Origin: Fictibacillus phosphorivorans
Lineage (GTDB): Bacteria > Bacillota > Bacilli > Bacillales > Fictibacillaceae
DNA length: 64,000 nt
NCBI RefSeq assembly: GCF_001619875.1
Contig: NZ_LRFC01000001.1
Coordinates: forward strand, 186,001-250,000
Direction of reading: 5' to 3'
Position 1 is the first letter of the stretch; the number at the start of each line of letters is the position of its first letter. Made by a program: the position numbers and the translations under genes. Positions 1 through 8,186 of the stretch are shown here, in pieces. The notes beneath the pieces are model-generated. The model was not told the origin of the DNA, searched no databases, and worked only from the letters and a program-made list of their open reading frames with translations.

Positions 1-194
1 GGTTCTCACATTTAGAAGAACGCTTTAAATTGTTTGATTTCTTTAAACCTGAGCTGACAAAGCTATGTTTAAATCGAAATCGAATGGTAGACTACGGCTA
101 TGGTGATGGAGAAGATCGGCCACATGCCTCTGAGTATGGAAAAGTGCAAAATGCGCTATGGGAGATAAAAGCAAGAAGGAAAGTTACAATGTAA
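1..194 (+). CDS. 3' end of an unidentified gene (63 codons visible)
   Basis: An open frame runs in from the window edge (first full codon at 3) and stops with TAA at 192-194. The visible tail is charged and ends in a basic stretch (IKARRKVTM); it contains the phrase DYGYGDGEDRPHASEYGKV. A U-tailed hairpin follows at once, which supports this being a real gene end. I do not recognise the family; the start and most of the protein lie outside the window. Confidence 0.5.
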   Translation, partial: FSHLEERFKLFDFFKPELTKLCLNRNRMVDYGYGDGEDRPHASEYGKVQNALWEIKARRKVTM

Positions 195-208
195 CATCAT
201 GTAAAGTA

Positions 209-237
209 GGACGTCCATTTGGAGACGTCCTTTCTTT
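209..237 (+). terminator. rho-independent terminator
   Basis: Seven-base-pair stem GGACGTC/GACGTCC with an 8-nt loop followed by TTTCTTT, 14 nt after the stop of the partial gene at the left edge. Confidence 0.75.
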
Positions 238-349
238 ATGTCTATGAGTGAGTAATAAAAATTTTAGCCGTGTGCGTGAAAATGAAACTTCTGTTTTTCG
301 GCTTGCGTATGTAATATTATGGTAAGGAGTCTTGATAGGGGGTTAAGCC

Positions 350-769
350 GTGGGGAACTTTGAGGAAACAGATTTTAATCATTTTGAAGAACAGGGCTTT
401 GGTGGAGGAGATTGGATGTTTGATCTTATTCCCGTATTTGGAGGAGCTCTCTTTGTAATTGTTATTAGTGTTTTTATTTTTGTTATCGTAAAAGGAATCG
501 GTGAGTGGAGCAGCAACAACAAACAGCCGAAATTGTCTGTCCCAGCCGAGTTGGTGGCGAAGAGAACAAAAGTGAGTGGTGGCGCAAATGACACATCAGC
601 CTCCACGTGGTACTACGCAACGTTTGAAGTGGAGAGCGGCGACCGTATGGAATTTCATGTGGGGGCTCAAGAATACGGTATGTTGGTCGAAAGAGATAAA
701 GGAATACTGAATTTTCAAGGCACGCGATATTTAGGATTTGAACGAAACAGGCAATCGGAATTACTGTAA
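350..769 (+). CDS. DUF2500-family membrane protein
   Basis: The 139-residue product has one strong membrane segment (about residues 25-50, PVFGGALFVIVISVFIFVIV) followed by a soluble domain with the pattern VPAELVAKRTKVSGG and YYATFEVESGDRMEFHV. This matches the DUF2500 family of small Bacillus membrane proteins whose function is unknown. Translation probably starts at GTG 350, preceded by a GGGGG ribosome site about 8 nt away; an internal ATG at 416 would remove 22 residues. The next gene follows after 16 nt, so the two are probably co-transcribed. Confidence 0.75.
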   Translation: MGNFEETDFNHFEEQGFGGGDWMFDLIPVFGGALFVIVISVFIFVIVKGIGEWSSNNKQPKLSVPAELVAKRTKVSGGANDTSASTWYYATFEVESGDRMEFHVGAQEYGMLVERDKGILNFQGTRYLGFERNRQSELL

Positions 770-785
770 AAGGAGCTGATTTACT

Positions 786-1091
786 ATGACAACAAATCTA
801 GAAAACTACCAAAAAAGTGTATTGCATGCATTTTTAAATAAGGAAGGGCGTCTTAAAAGCATTCCTTCTCAAAAGAAGAAAAAGCTAGTGGTTCTGGAAT
901 ATCTCGTTCAACAGTTAGAAGATAACAAAACCTATTCAGAATCACAGATAAACGAGTTCATTAAGAAGTATCATGAAGATTTTTGTACGATCAGAAGAGA
1001 GTTTATCGTAAATGGATATATGAATCGTGAAGACGGAAACTACATAAAAAGAGATGAATCACTTTGGACAAATTGGAAAGAGCTTAAATAA
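786..1091 (+). CDS. DUF2087 domain protein
   Basis: This 101-residue protein fits the DUF2087 fold: an N-terminal helical region with the lysine-rich segment SQKKKKLVVLEYLVQQL, then YSESQINEFIKKYHEDFCTIRREFIVNGYMNREDGNY. The same domain is found at the C-terminus of some MarR/ArsR-type regulators, and the RREF(I/L)V-GYM-R-(D/G)G-Y signature is winged-helix-like, so DNA or protein binding is possible but not shown. AAAGGAG lies 9 nt before the ATG. It sits between the DUF2500 gene and a phosphotransferase gene with short gaps. Confidence 0.8.
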   Translation: MTTNLENYQKSVLHAFLNKEGRLKSIPSQKKKKLVVLEYLVQQLEDNKTYSESQINEFIKKYHEDFCTIRREFIVNGYMNREDGNYIKRDESLWTNWKELK

Positions 1092-1113
1092 AAGAAAGCA
1101 GTGAACAAACGGA

Positions 1114-2130
1114 ATGAAGAAAATAGAAAATTCCTTATGGGAGCATTTAAAGGAAGAAGTGCAAACTTGTTTTGGTTTTCAAATAAATAAAGATACACCG
1201 ATTAAAAGGGGATACCTGAACCAAAAATGGAAAATTGAAACCGATCGAGGCGTTTTTTTAGTCAAACAATACAACAAAGAGCGCCTTAAGAAGTATGAAC
1301 TAGAAACCATACAAACAGCCCTACATACTCAAAATCGTGCATTTCAAAGAGACATCCCTTGCCCAGAGCTTTTATCTTACAGAGGAAACCTTTTGCACGA
1401 ATCCTCTAACGGTGAACGCTTTACCGTTATGCGTTTTATGGAAGGAAGTCTGATAGATCCGGGTGAAGCTGCACCAGAGCAAATGGAATCACTGGGCCAA
1501 GAGGTTGGAAAGCTTCACCGACTATTGAATGATGGTACATTACACCCAAAATCAGATACCGTGTTTCAAATTCCTTCTCTAAAGGATCGTCTAGAATATT
1601 GGGAATCGGTTTTGCTTCAATGTGAAGAACGAGGCTTGGATGAATATAGGACAAGAATTAATCTTCAAAAACAAGCAACATTAAATATGAAAACAATTCC
1701 ATTCGAACACCTCACTCCTTGCTGGTGTCACCGTGATCTTTGGGTAGATAACCTGCTTTTCTCAAATGAGAACATATCTGCTATCCTAGACTTTGACAGA
1801 TTGAACTATGATTTTATCGAGTTGGATATCGGTAGAATCATTATCTCAACATGCTTGAATCAAGACACGCTAAATGTCGAAGCAGTCCATGCATTTAAAA
1901 AGGGATACAATAATACAAATAAATTATCAATTGAAAGGTTAGTCACTTCGTTACAATTGGTATGGTACATGGAAAGCACTTGGTGGGTAAGCGTTATCCC
2001 TCATGAAGGAGAGCCGCCAAAACGATTTCAGCACGAGATGATGTGGCTAGCTCAACATCTGAATGAGTTAGAAAAAATGCTTGTCTGGAAAAAAGAAGCA
2101 GAATATTTATGTTTTGAAGAAGAAGCTTAA
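1114..2130 (+). CDS. aminoglycoside phosphotransferase (APH)-fold kinase
   Basis: The 338-residue protein has the APH/choline-kinase fold: an N-lobe with LVKQYN (ATP-contact lysine), the catalytic loop CWCHRDLWVDNLLF near residues 203-216 and the metal-binding LDFDRLNYD near 225-233. Members phosphorylate small alcohols, sugars or antibiotics; spore-coat CotS/YtaA-type proteins belong to the same superfamily, so a spore role is a reasonable alternative to resistance. The substrate cannot be read from the sequence. The gene lies 22 nt after the DUF2087 gene and its own ribosome site is weak, which suggests coupling. Confidence 0.75.
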   Translation: MKKIENSLWEHLKEEVQTCFGFQINKDTPIKRGYLNQKWKIETDRGVFLVKQYNKERLKKYELETIQTALHTQNRAFQRDIPCPELLSYRGNLLHESSNGERFTVMRFMEGSLIDPGEAAPEQMESLGQEVGKLHRLLNDGTLHPKSDTVFQIPSLKDRLEYWESVLLQCEERGLDEYRTRINLQKQATLNMKTIPFEHLTPCWCHRDLWVDNLLFSNENISAILDFDRLNYDFIELDIGRIIISTCLNQDTLNVEAVHAFKKGYNNTNKLSIERLVTSLQLVWYMESTWWVSVIPHEGEPPKRFQHEMMWLAQHLNELEKMLVWKKEAEYLCFEEEA

Positions 2131-2167
2131 GGGAAATTCCTCAATAACAGATTAGAGGAGTGGTTAA

Positions 2168-2893
2168 GTGGAGACGAAACAATTGTGCTTGCTAAAAAAA
2201 GAAGATATGACAAATCCAGAAGTAGTTCCAGATTGGGTCATTGAGGAGTATAAGACCTTTCACGAAACCGTAACCAACAAAACGTTTCCTTGTTATTTTG
2301 GAATGGCAGCCGAAAACAAGGGGGAGCTTCGTTATGCGTATGTGACGCATGATGATTGGTCCAATTTGCCTGAAGCCATCCGAGAATTTAACAAGCTTTT
2401 TGATGCACCTAAATTAATTCGTCATGGCTTATTTGTTTTTGTAGAGCCTGAGAAAGAAGAAAAAGACATCCCGTATTATCGGGATTACTTCTGGAAAATC
2501 CTGCAGTCTCTGCATGAGACCGATAATCAGCCTTGGCCAGAACACATTCCAAAAGATCCAGATCATCACTTATTTGCCTTCTCTTTTGATAATGAGCCGT
2601 ATTTTGTATTTGGGAATGCACCTGCTTACAAGCAGCGAAAAACCAGAGATCTTGGGAACAGCTTAGTTCTTGGGTTTCAGCCTCGCCGTATTTTTGAAGG
2701 GCTTGAGGGGACGTCACCAGGTGGCGCGATGTCACGCGAAAAGGTTCGTGAGCGGGTGGAGAAGTGGGATAATCTTCCGAAGCATCCAAATATCAGTCAT
2801 TACGGTGACCCTGAACACCGAGAGTGGAAGCAATATTTTATTGGAGACGACGTTGAACCGATAACCGGAAAATGTCCGTTTCATCATAAATAA
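2168..2893 (+). CDS. YqcI/YcgG family protein
   Basis: This 241-residue soluble protein has the hallmarks of the YqcI/YcgG family: an N-terminal WVIEEYKTFHETV...FPCYFGMAAE region, a central FSFDNEPYFVFGNAPAYKQRKTRDLGNSLVLGFQPRRIFEGL block and a C-terminal Cys/His tail ending KCPFHHK. The family is widespread in Bacillus and its biochemical role is unknown; the terminal Cys-Pro-Phe-His-His could bind a metal (inference). Start is GTG 2168, with AGAGGAG upstream. A terminator closes the group. Confidence 0.8.
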   Translation: METKQLCLLKKEDMTNPEVVPDWVIEEYKTFHETVTNKTFPCYFGMAAENKGELRYAYVTHDDWSNLPEAIREFNKLFDAPKLIRHGLFVFVEPEKEEKDIPYYRDYFWKILQSLHETDNQPWPEHIPKDPDHHLFAFSFDNEPYFVFGNAPAYKQRKTRDLGNSLVLGFQPRRIFEGLEGTSPGGAMSREKVRERVEKWDNLPKHPNISHYGDPEHREWKQYFIGDDVEPITGKCPFHHK

Positions 2894-2897
2894 GCAA

Positions 2898-2925
2898 AAA
2901 AGGGACTCTTCATTGAGTCCTTTTT
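2898..2925. terminator. bidirectional terminator
   Basis: GGACTC/GAGTCC stem (2903-2908 with 2915-2920) flanked by A-run and TTTTT, placed between the convergent YqcI-like gene and the acetyltransferase gene; works in both directions. Confidence 0.8.
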
Positions 2926-3478
2926 ATTTATGACTATTAACATTGTCGGCTTTCCATTCATTCTCTAACATGCTATAAATTAAAGAATCCCGCCATCCGT
3001 CTTTTAGCAGTATAGATTCGCGGATTCGGCCTTCAAAAGTCATGCCTAATTTTCTTAGTACTTTTTCTGAGTTTTGATTTCTAGGATCACACGTTGCAAA
3101 GATACGATGCAAGTTTAAGTTTGTGAATCCGAGTTTCAGTAAAAGGTGGGCGGCTTCTGTAGCGTAGCCTTTTCCCCAATAATCTGGATGAATAATATAG
3201 CCAATTTCACCTTCGCGGTTAATTATGCTTTTGATCATCAACTCTCCAGCCCCAATCAGTTTTCCTGAATTGGTTTCGATGATTGCCTGTGCAAAGCGAA
3301 CACGTGGTACTTTCTTTGATTCTTCTATTACTTCAGATACATATGAAATGGAATCATTTTCGCTGTTAGGTCCCCATGGCTGGTATTGAGAAACAATCTC
3401 TTGTGAAGCATACTGATGAATTGCTTTCCAATCTTCGCATACCAATTCTCGTAATGAAATATTATCTGTTTTTAACAT
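2924..3478 (-). CDS. GNAT N-acetyltransferase, RimJ/RimL type
   Basis: The 184-residue protein is a typical RimJ/RimL-like acetyltransferase: IRLRELVCEDW-type opening (LRELVCEDWKAIHQYAS), the acetyl-CoA pyrophosphate loop GYIIHPDYWGKGYATEAAHLLLKLGF near residues 103-128, and NQNSEKVLRKLGMTFEGRIRES near 144-165. It would transfer acetyl groups from acetyl-CoA to an amine, possibly a protein N-terminus or antibiotic; the acceptor is unknown. An ATG lies 12 nt further upstream, but the GGAGG site lies inside that extension, 5 nt before the ATG at 3478, so I chose the shorter form. Confidence 0.8.
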   Translation of the reverse strand: MLKTDNISLRELVCEDWKAIHQYASQEIVSQYQPWGPNSENDSISYVSEVIEESKKVPRVRFAQAIIETNSGKLIGAGELMIKSIINREGEIGYIIHPDYWGKGYATEAAHLLLKLGFTNLNLHRIFATCDPRNQNSEKVLRKLGMTFEGRIRESILLKDGWRDSLIYSMLENEWKADNVNSHK

Positions 3479-3552
3479 ATGATCCTCCATTTTGCGCCTA
3501 GAATATATTTTGCTTGTAATTGTTCACAAACAAATTAATTAAATAGTTCCAT

Positions 3553-3927
3553 CTATTTTTTTTCAATCGCCAAACGCAAGTTCGAGATAACTCCAATAAG
3601 CAATACTAACGAACAAACCATTTTTTCAAAAGGTGTTCCAAACAATTGTTGTATAAATCCAAAAGACCAAAGTACAACAAAAAACCAACATATAACGGTT
3701 ATTCCTCTTTTGTATTTATATCGTTTAATTCTACCAACAATCAACGTAAAAACTACTCCAATAATAGAAATAACGATATTTATAACAGATATTGGTAGCT
3801 GTTCAGCGAATGATTCAGACCTTCCACCATTAACCCATGTGAATGGAATACTTTTGCCTATAATAAGAAAGTGGATTAAGATAGTAAAAGAGTAAAAAAT
3901 AATTCCTATATATACAGCAGTTTTCAT
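3553..3927 (-). CDS. small hypothetical four-helix membrane protein
   Basis: The 124-residue product has four hydrophobic segments (about residues 4-24, 43-66, 76-94 and 102-118) joined by short basic loops such as RIKRYKYKRG, and ends in IEKK. I do not recognise a family. It is AT-rich and stands alone on the minus strand upstream of the acetyltransferase gene, with a 62-nt gap. Its function is unknown. Confidence 0.55.
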   Translation of the reverse strand: MKTAVYIGIIFYSFTILIHFLIIGKSIPFTWVNGGRSESFAEQLPISVINIVISIIGVVFTLIVGRIKRYKYKRGITVICWFFVVLWSFGFIQQLFGTPFEKMVCSLVLLIGVISNLRLAIEKK

Positions 3928-4048
3928 ATTAATTTTCCTGAGTTTTTCTAAAATAAAATCACCTCATTTTTCTTCCTGTTTCAATTTTATTAATCCAGTA
4001 ATATACTATTCCTATATCTCTTACCATCTGACAGGTAACTGAAAGTAA

Positions 4049-4201
4049 GATTTCGATTGGAGATTTCAAAAAAGTGTACAGGATCTAGAACGGTTAATAG
4101 AAGAAGTTATTTTACTGGTAAAGACACATTATCCAGATCTTTCTTTTTTGAATACGTATAAAGAAAAAAGGATTTTTGTGTGCCCCGAAAACATAATCTA
4201 A
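4049..4201 (+). pseudogene. possible decayed gene fragment
   Basis: An open frame of 50 codons, bounded upstream by TAA at 4046, reads like protein (VQDLERLIEEVILLVK, THYPDLSFLNTYKEKR) but has no ATG, GTG or TTG in its first half. It is followed by a terminator 50 nt on. It is best read as the residue of a former gene; chance is also possible. Confidence 0.3.
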
Positions 4202-4251
4202 ACACATCGTAACCGTATAAATTTCGAAAAAAAACTACACAATAATAGTAG

Positions 4252-4287
4252 CCATCCGGGTGGATTCGTCTTCTCGGGTGGTTTTTT
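4252..4287 (+). terminator. rho-independent terminator
   Basis: Nine-base-pair stem CCATCCGGG/CTCGGGTGG (two G-U pairs), 12-nt loop, TTTTTT tail. It lies after the decayed fragment at 4049-4201, not after any intact plus-strand gene. Confidence 0.7.
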
Positions 4288-4461
4288 CATATGTTTTTTT
4301 CGCCGTCTTATTTTTTCACCAATGTAACAAAATGAAGATAACTTTTAGCCATTTTTGGAAAAAATAGAAATAAACTATGGAAAGATGCAAAAAACGTTTA
4401 CGGGACTATTGATTTAGGGAAGAGCCTTATAAATACCTTAGAGCGTAATGGAGGATTATAG

Positions 4462-5328
4462 ATGGCTACCGTAATTAAAGGAGAATACAAACACGTGAAT
4501 TGTGATAGTGAATATGGAGCATTGAAAAAAGTAATTGTATGTGAACCAAGATACATGAAAATTGATGAAATTATCAACGAAACACAACGTCATTTTGCAA
4601 AAGATAATATCAATATGAAGCGTGCGATGAAACAGCATCAGCACTTTGTAGAGACGATGAAAACGAATGGTGTTGATGTATATAAACTGCCTGCTATTGA
4701 GAAGTTTCCTGAACAAGTTTTTACTCGTGATATTGGTTTTACCATTGGTGAGACGGTGTTTGTTTCTCGAATGGGAAGCAACATTCGTGATGGTGAAGAA
4801 AAGGTGTTGAGGAACTGGCTGTTAGAACACCAAATCAGTCTCTCTTTAATAGAAGGTGACCGAATTGAAGGAGGCGATGTTATTGTTCATGGAGATACCG
4901 TGTATATCGGTGTTAGTGGAAGAACATCAGAAGAAACGATACAAGAACTTCAGTCTCAACTGCCTCATATGAATGTGATTTCTATTCCATTTGATCCTAT
5001 TTTTCTCCACTTAGATTGCGTGTTTAACATCTTATCTGAAAAAGATGCCTTAATTTATAGACATGCATTTGAAGAAAAAGATTATCAGCGGCTTGCTGAA
5101 AAGTTTGACGTAATTGAAGTAGACAAAGATGAACAATTCACGATGGGAACAAATGTCTTATCGATTGGTCATAAAAAGGTTTTGAGTCTTCCAGTGAACA
5201 AGAATGTAAACGAAAAACTTCGTAAAAGAGGATATGAAGTACTTGAGGTGGACATATCCGAAATCATTAAATCAGGCGGTTCATTCAGATGCTGCACGAT
5301 GCCCCTTTATCGGGAAGAAATGCATTAA
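4462..5328 (+). CDS. dimethylarginine dimethylaminohydrolase / amidinotransferase-fold protein
   Basis: This 288-residue enzyme belongs to the guanidino-group-modifying superfamily (DDAH, arginine deiminase, amidinotransferase). Visible landmarks are FTRDIGF near 88-94, EGGDV at 136-140, the catalytic His in FLHLDCVF (His183) and a C-terminal Cys nucleophile in SFRCCTMPL (Cys277/Cys278). It resembles the DDAH-like YkgA protein of B. subtilis. It probably hydrolyses a methylated arginine or related guanidino compound to citrulline plus amine; the exact substrate is not determinable here. GGAGG precedes the ATG by 7-8 nt, and a terminator follows. Confidence 0.8.
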   Translation: MATVIKGEYKHVNCDSEYGALKKVIVCEPRYMKIDEIINETQRHFAKDNINMKRAMKQHQHFVETMKTNGVDVYKLPAIEKFPEQVFTRDIGFTIGETVFVSRMGSNIRDGEEKVLRNWLLEHQISLSLIEGDRIEGGDVIVHGDTVYIGVSGRTSEETIQELQSQLPHMNVISIPFDPIFLHLDCVFNILSEKDALIYRHAFEEKDYQRLAEKFDVIEVDKDEQFTMGTNVLSIGHKKVLSLPVNKNVNEKLRKRGYEVLEVDISEIIKSGGSFRCCTMPLYREEMH

Positions 5329-5359
5329 AAACGTAAAGACCAAAATATTAGTGTGTACC

Positions 5360-5384
5360 AGCTCCTAGCGATAGGGGCTTTTTT
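5360..5384 (+). terminator. rho-independent terminator
   Basis: AGCTCCTA/TAGGGGCT stem with GCGA loop and TTTTTT, 31 nt after the amidinohydrolase stop. Confidence 0.75.
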
Positions 5385-5475
5385 ATGGACCAAAAGCCTT
5401 AAACTGGTTGTTTTAGACATATTTTTAACGCATAAGGGTAATGTGTTACTATTCTTTCTCACCAGGGAGGCCATT

Positions 5476-6615
5476 ATGAGAGCAGTTACTTTTCAAGGCA
5501 CTAAAGATATCCAGGTTAAAAATGTCGCAGATCCTATGATTCAAAAAAAAGATGACATTATTGTCCGTATTACTTCCACGGCTATCTGTGGTTCAGATCT
5601 TCATATCTATCAAGGAGCTCTGCCCGCTGCAAAGGACTATGTTATCGGACATGAGCCCATGGGAATCGTAGAAGATGTCGGACAAGATGTTACCCGAGTG
5701 AAAAAAGGGGACAGAGTTGTGCTTCCGTTTAACATTTCTTGCGGCCATTGTTTTTATTGTAAACATGAGATGGAGAGTCAATGTGACCATTCAAATGAGA
5801 ATCATGCAATTGATACGGGAGGATACTTTGGTTTTACAGAAAGGTATGGAAACTATCCTGGCGGACAAGCTGAGCTGCTCAGGGTTCCATATGGAAACTT
5901 CATGCCGTTCGTTATTCCAGATCATTGTGAACTTGAGGACGAAGCTCTGTTATTTATGTCAGATGTATTGCCTACAGCTTATTGGAGTATTGAAAATTCA
6001 GGTATGAAAGAAGGGGATACGGTAGCTGTTTTGGGGTGCGGACCTGTAGGGTTAATGGCCCAAAAGTTTGCGTGGATGAAAGGTGCAAAAAGGGTTATCG
6101 CGATTGATAACATTCCTTATCGACTAAATCATGCTGCGATGAAAAATAAATCAGAGGTCTATAACTTTGATGATTTCGATAATATGGGTGCTCATTTGAA
6201 AGAAATTACAGGTGGCGGTGTGGATGTCGTAATCGATTGCGTTGGTATGGATGGAAAGAAATCTGTTGTGGAAAAGGTAGAACAAAAATTGAAGCTCCAA
6301 GGAGGGACATTGAGTGCATTTGAGATCGGTCTAAATGCCGTTCGTAAATTTGGAACAATACAGCTAACGGGTGTATATGGTTCTATGTACAACATGTTTC
6401 CCCTTGGTAGCATCTTTGAGAGAAACGTAACCTTAAAGATGGGGCAGGCACCTGTGATTCATTACATGCCTATGCTTTTTGACAAGATCATGAACAATGA
6501 ATTTGATCCAACAGAAATCATCACGCACAGAGTACCATTAGAAAAAGCAGGTGAGGCCTATAAGACCTTTAACGATCATGAAGATGAATGTATAAAAGTT
6601 GTACTGAAACCTTAG
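5476..6615 (+). CDS. adhB: zinc-dependent alcohol dehydrogenase (AdhB-like)
   Basis: The 379-residue medium-chain dehydrogenase carries the catalytic zinc site Cys38 and His59-Glu60 (GHEPMGIVE), the structural zinc cluster Cys89, Cys92, Cys95, Cys103 and the NAD(P)-binding GCGPVG at 188-193. It is closest to the B. subtilis AdhB / glutathione-independent formaldehyde-dehydrogenase-like group and ends with the conserved IKVVLKP. It oxidises an alcohol or aldehyde with NAD(P)+; the substrate is unknown. The ATG at 5476 has AGGGAGG 7 nt upstream; the longer frame opening at 5353 runs through the preceding terminator and is not the start. Confidence 0.85.
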   Translation: MRAVTFQGTKDIQVKNVADPMIQKKDDIIVRITSTAICGSDLHIYQGALPAAKDYVIGHEPMGIVEDVGQDVTRVKKGDRVVLPFNISCGHCFYCKHEMESQCDHSNENHAIDTGGYFGFTERYGNYPGGQAELLRVPYGNFMPFVIPDHCELEDEALLFMSDVLPTAYWSIENSGMKEGDTVAVLGCGPVGLMAQKFAWMKGAKRVIAIDNIPYRLNHAAMKNKSEVYNFDDFDNMGAHLKEITGGGVDVVIDCVGMDGKKSVVEKVEQKLKLQGGTLSAFEIGLNAVRKFGTIQLTGVYGSMYNMFPLGSIFERNVTLKMGQAPVIHYMPMLFDKIMNNEFDPTEIITHRVPLEKAGEAYKTFNDHEDECIKVVLKP

Positions 6616-6617
6616 CC

Positions 6618-6660
6618 ATATAAAAGGAACTTGGGACTTTTCCCCAAGTTCCTTTTATAT
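6618..6660. terminator. strong bidirectional terminator
   Basis: A long near-perfect palindrome ATATAAAAGGAACTTGGG / CCCAAGTTCCTTTTATAT with a 7-nt loop between the convergent dehydrogenase and histidine kinase genes. Confidence 0.9.
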
Positions 6661-7800
6661 TTCTAATTGAGAGATTTCTTCTTTTGCAATGGCTCCGCGT
6701 ATCGGAAGCACGATAGTGAACGTTGTAATGTTTTCATCTGAAGAACAGCTGATTGCACCGCTATGCTTTTCAATAATCTTTTTGCACACAAAAAGGCCAA
6801 TACCTGTACCTAACTCTTTTGTTGTGAAAAAAGGTTCGAAGATAGTACTGATCGTTTCTGGTGGAATAGCAGGTCCGTTATTTGAGATCGTAATCTGGAC
6901 ATTTGAGTCGTTCTCCATCTTACTAAAGATCATGATCCGCCGATTTTGCTTTTTCTGACGAAGCGCATCAATAGAATTCATGATGAGATTGAGCAAAACT
7001 TGTTTCAACTCGTCCTTGTGAGCCCTAAGAGAAATCGTCGGATCAATGCGCGGTATCACTGTAACATCCGCATCCACTAAGCTTGGATACATAAAGTCTA
7101 GAATATCCGTAAATAGATCCTCTAATGAGAAATCCTCTGCTTCGCGTTCTTGAACCCCTTTTTTGGAGGCATGAAGAAATTGAGAGATTCGAAAGTTTAG
7201 CTGTGTTAATTCATGGCTGATAATATCTATGTATTTCATGTTTGGATTTTCTTGCTGCATGAGTTTTACGAATCCCATAACGGCTGTAAGGGGATTTCTA
7301 AATTCATGCACAAAGCTTGATGACATCTGTCCTAATATGGTCAAACGCTCTTTATGACTTTGGTCGATGAACATCGTTTTTTCTTGAATCTCTGCATCTT
7401 TTAGCTGAGTATATTTTTTTACGGCATGGTACAAAAATTCATCAAAAAGTGAATTGATGGTTTCAATGACAGGCTGGAGCTGCTCTATGGATATACCAGA
7501 ACCCGTAACAAACCGTACGATTTCACTGCGTCCAAGGTTTACATTGTACACGAATTCCCCTATGTTGATCTTTGCTTCCAACCGCTGAACGGCTACTTCA
7601 TGTGCGAGGTGCATAATTTTTTGATGAGATAGTTGTCCGCGTAAGGATAGCTTTACTAACTCAACCATATGCAATGCATTTTCAATCACTTTTTCTTTAT
7701 GTATATCATGATTTGAAATGACAACTCTCTGATGCCAATCTTGTAAGTAGGCAGGCAGGTTTTCATCCATATAAGTGATTAGACTCTCAGTAATGTCCAA
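6655..7800 (-). CDS. orphan sensor histidine kinase, sporulation type
   Basis: The 381-residue protein has no membrane segment. Residues about 1-140 form a helical input domain that resembles the HisK_N sensor domain of Bacillus anthracis sporulation kinases (family recognition is tentative). Then follow the dimerisation box SSFVHEFRNPLTAVMGF (His165), the ATP-binding N box LLNLIMNSIDAL and the G box GTGIGLFVCKKIIEKHSG. No response regulator is adjacent, so it probably feeds Spo0F/Spo0A-type phosphorelay. TTG 7800 has AAAGAGGTG 7 nt upstream; an ATG ten codons earlier has no ribosome site. Confidence 0.8.
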   Translation of the reverse strand: MDITESLITYMDENLPAYLQDWHQRVVISNHDIHKEKVIENALHMVELVKLSLRGQLSHQKIMHLAHEVAVQRLEAKINIGEFVYNVNLGRSEIVRFVTGSGISIEQLQPVIETINSLFDEFLYHAVKKYTQLKDAEIQEKTMFIDQSHKERLTILGQMSSSFVHEFRNPLTAVMGFVKLMQQENPNMKYIDIISHELTQLNFRISQFLHASKKGVQEREAEDFSLEDLFTDILDFMYPSLVDADVTVIPRIDPTISLRAHKDELKQVLLNLIMNSIDALRQKKQNRRIMIFSKMENDSNVQITISNNGPAIPPETISTIFEPFFTTKELGTGIGLFVCKKIIEKHSGAISCSSDENITTFTIVLPIRGAIAKEEISQLEI

Positions 7801-7830
7801 CTCTCGCACCTCTTTCAACAATAAAATCAT

Positions 7831-8186
7831 GGAAAGAATGATAGATCATTTGATATATAAAAGTATTTATACTACATATAGTAATGTAAATATAGAGTAA
7901 TTGCCACATACAGTTTACAATTTTTTCATGAAATTATGAAAATAGGAGGTAAATCGACACAAGACCACGAAAACTAACATAAACCTCTAGTCCTTACTTC
8001 TTCTTTACGAAGGAAAGCATTCCTCTAAAAATTTTCTAATTATTCAAAATATTTTTGGCGTAATTTCATATTATGAAATTTTGATATTGTACATACAAGC
8101 CTTTTTCAATACGATGAACGCATATTGAAAGGGGGGATTGGTTAGCTGACTTCAACTAAATCGTATCCGTTTGAGGGGGAGAATTG
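7831..8186. other. divergent regulatory region before the IclR gene
   Basis: About 350 bases between the divergent kinase and IclR genes. It contains the 19-bp palindrome at 8062-8080 and, further up, two TTTCAT/ATGAAA half-sites with wider spacing at 7924-7941 that could be a second, weaker site. No gene is seen. Confidence 0.6.
8062..8080. promoter_or_regulatory. 19-bp palindromic operator, probably for the IclR-type regulator
   Basis: AATTTCATATTATGAAATT is a perfect 9-bp inverted repeat with a single central base, 107 nt before the regulator start. A nearly identical palindrome recurs at 12068-12086 before the catabolic operon. Shared position relative to the island and perfect symmetry suggest binding by the regulator encoded at 8187-8936, giving autoregulation and operon control (inference). 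Confidence 0.65.

Larger units (their letters stand above)
3928..4461. other. 534-base intergenic stretch with a gene remnant and a terminator
   Basis: This AT-rich stretch separates the minus-strand membrane protein from the plus-strand hydrolase. It holds a start-less open frame (4049-4201) and a terminator (4252-4287). The promoter of the downstream hydrolase gene must lie in 4290-4440, but no clear consensus boxes could be picked out by eye. Confidence 0.5.

Noticed and set aside
2409-2789. 126-codon minus-strand ORF
   Set aside because: A shadow of the YqcI/YcgG gene on the other strand.
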